Below are positions 63,457 through 64,000 of a stretch of DNA of 64,000 bases, piece by piece; the first letter of the stretch is position 1, and every line of letters begins with the position of its first letter. Origin of the DNA: Flavobacterium lacisediminis (GTDB taxonomy: Bacteria > Bacteroidota > Bacteroidia > Flavobacteriales > Flavobacteriaceae); contig NZ_JAPCIO010000007.1 in assembly GCF_025909975.1 (NCBI RefSeq), positions 142,644 to 206,643 of the forward strand. Reading direction: 5' to 3'. The position numbers were made by a program, and so were the translations under genes. A model generated the notes under the pieces. The model ran no database searches. It had not been told where the DNA came from and saw only the letters and a list, made by a program, of their open reading frames with translations.

Positions 63457-64000
63457 TTATTTCTTCACAATTAAGAATTCACTTCGTCTGTTTTGTGCGT
63501 GTTGTTCTTCGGTACATAGTTTGCAAGCTACTTTTGGTTCGCTTTCTCCAAAACCTTGTCCTGAGATTCTATCTTTTGCTATTCCTTTACTGATTAAGTA
63601 TTGAACAGTCGATTTTGCGCTTCGGTCTGAAAAATTCAACTTGTACTTAACACATCCTCTACTATCGGTGTGTGATTTTGCGAATATCACCATGTTTGGG
63701 TTTTAGTTAATAACTGCAACCAATTTGTTCAACTCTGCTCCTCCTTCTGCAGTAATATTGCTTCTGTTGAACTCAAAGTAGATTGGTTGTAAAATAACTT
63801 CTTTCTCTGTGATAATTGGCATGATTGGTTTTAGTGTCAATTCAAAATTAACATCAAGTCCAAGCTCATTTTCTTCAAATTCAAATTTATTAATACTACT
63901 GTTTTCATAACCTGATTTGCTAGCGTAACTTACAAAAGTTGGCAAACAAGTTAACATTGATTCCGATTTACCATTAACATCAGTATTTTGATTTGTTAGG
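63457..64000 (-). pseudogene. OmpA-family protein interrupted by an in-frame stop (partial, continues past right edge)
   Basis: On the minus strand an open frame enters from the window edge and runs to TAA at 63705-63703, then continues in the same frame to 63457. The first part ends QPIYFEFNRSNITAEGGAELNKLVAVIN, of the OmpA-family type; the second begins NPNMVIFAKSHTDSRG and ends GFGESEPKVACKLC...QNRRSEFLIVKK, the rest of the OmpA C-terminal peptidoglycan-binding domain. In homologues this reads without a break (a Lys or Tyr codon replaces the TAA). SDRSAKST stands where SDRRAKST is usual, a further loss of a conserved Arg. It looks like a nonsense pseudogene, or a sequencing error. It lies directly upstream of the adhesin, where OmpA-family and PorP/SprF genes commonly partner T9SS adhesins. 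Confidence 0.8.

Overview
The window is an AT-rich (roughly one-third G+C) chromosomal segment from a member of the Bacteroidota, most likely Flavobacterium or a close relative in the Flavobacteriaceae. The evidence is: promoters of the Bacteroidetes type (TTG about 19 nt upstream of TAnnTTTG), an LpxC start of the kind followed by the Bacteroidetes LpxC-FabZ fusion, the type IX secretion (T9SS) regulator PorX, a giant adhesin with a T9SS type B C-terminal signal, a GldL-like small membrane protein, and near absence of Shine-Dalgarno sequences apart from the one inside prfB. No insertion sequence, integrase, prophage or CRISPR array was seen. Most of the window is ordinary housekeeping chromosome.

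Layout. 1-2.7 kb (minus): lipid A genes lpxC and lpxD behind an HD-domain phosphohydrolase. 2.8-6.5 kb (plus): porX, tsaE, an alanine-dehydrogenase-like gene without the expected catalytic His, a small anchored protein, then tRNA-Val. 6.8-11 kb: an SDR gene and a minus-strand sugar-metabolism cluster pfkA-gapA / BadF-type kinase / mgsA, in which terminators and the next promoter are interleaved. 11-15.7 kb: a very large TamB-like protein whose natural start lacks a standard initiation codon. 15.8-22.7 kb (plus): tsaD-rsmE-DUF4159, an M43-type metalloprotease lipoprotein, an AI-2E-type permease, a THUMP-like methyltransferase and small secreted proteins. 22.7-24 kb: a secreted hypothetical protein and a minus-strand tRNA cluster (Ser-Pro-Arg). 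24.2-30 kb: thiolase, NlpC/P60 hydrolase, a TPR-like protein and gyrA. 30.2-35.4 kb (plus): clpC, then an operon of a RimB-RimK fusion, a 60-aa GldL-like hairpin protein, a TMEM175-type channel and a DUF1304 protein. 35.4-39 kb: hutH, gcvT, yebC. 39.1-42.3 kb: a run of small lineage-specific membrane or exported proteins. 42.4-51.5 kb: cysteine/cystathionine synthase, S9 oligopeptidase, ybaB, TauE/SafE permease, threonine aldolase, prfB with an intact programmed frameshift, a beta-barrel protein and a second lpxD. 51.6-55.7 kb: acyl-CoA carboxylase beta subunit, a small membrane protein, a three-unit palindrome array and a long RluA-type pseudouridine synthase. 55.8-64 kb (minus): a surface-protein cluster of a nonsense-interrupted OmpA-family gene, a 1879-aa adhesin with eight 79-aa repeats, and two secreted proteins that share a C-terminal module.

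The strongest candidates for something undescribed are: the three 24-bp palindromes at an exact 32-bp period (53726-53813), the free-standing GldL-type transmembrane hairpin (34254-34436), the palindrome overlapping the tamB promoter together with an apparent ATC start for tamB, and the surface cluster at the right end. None of these is a complete novel defence or mobile system, and I found no evidence for one.
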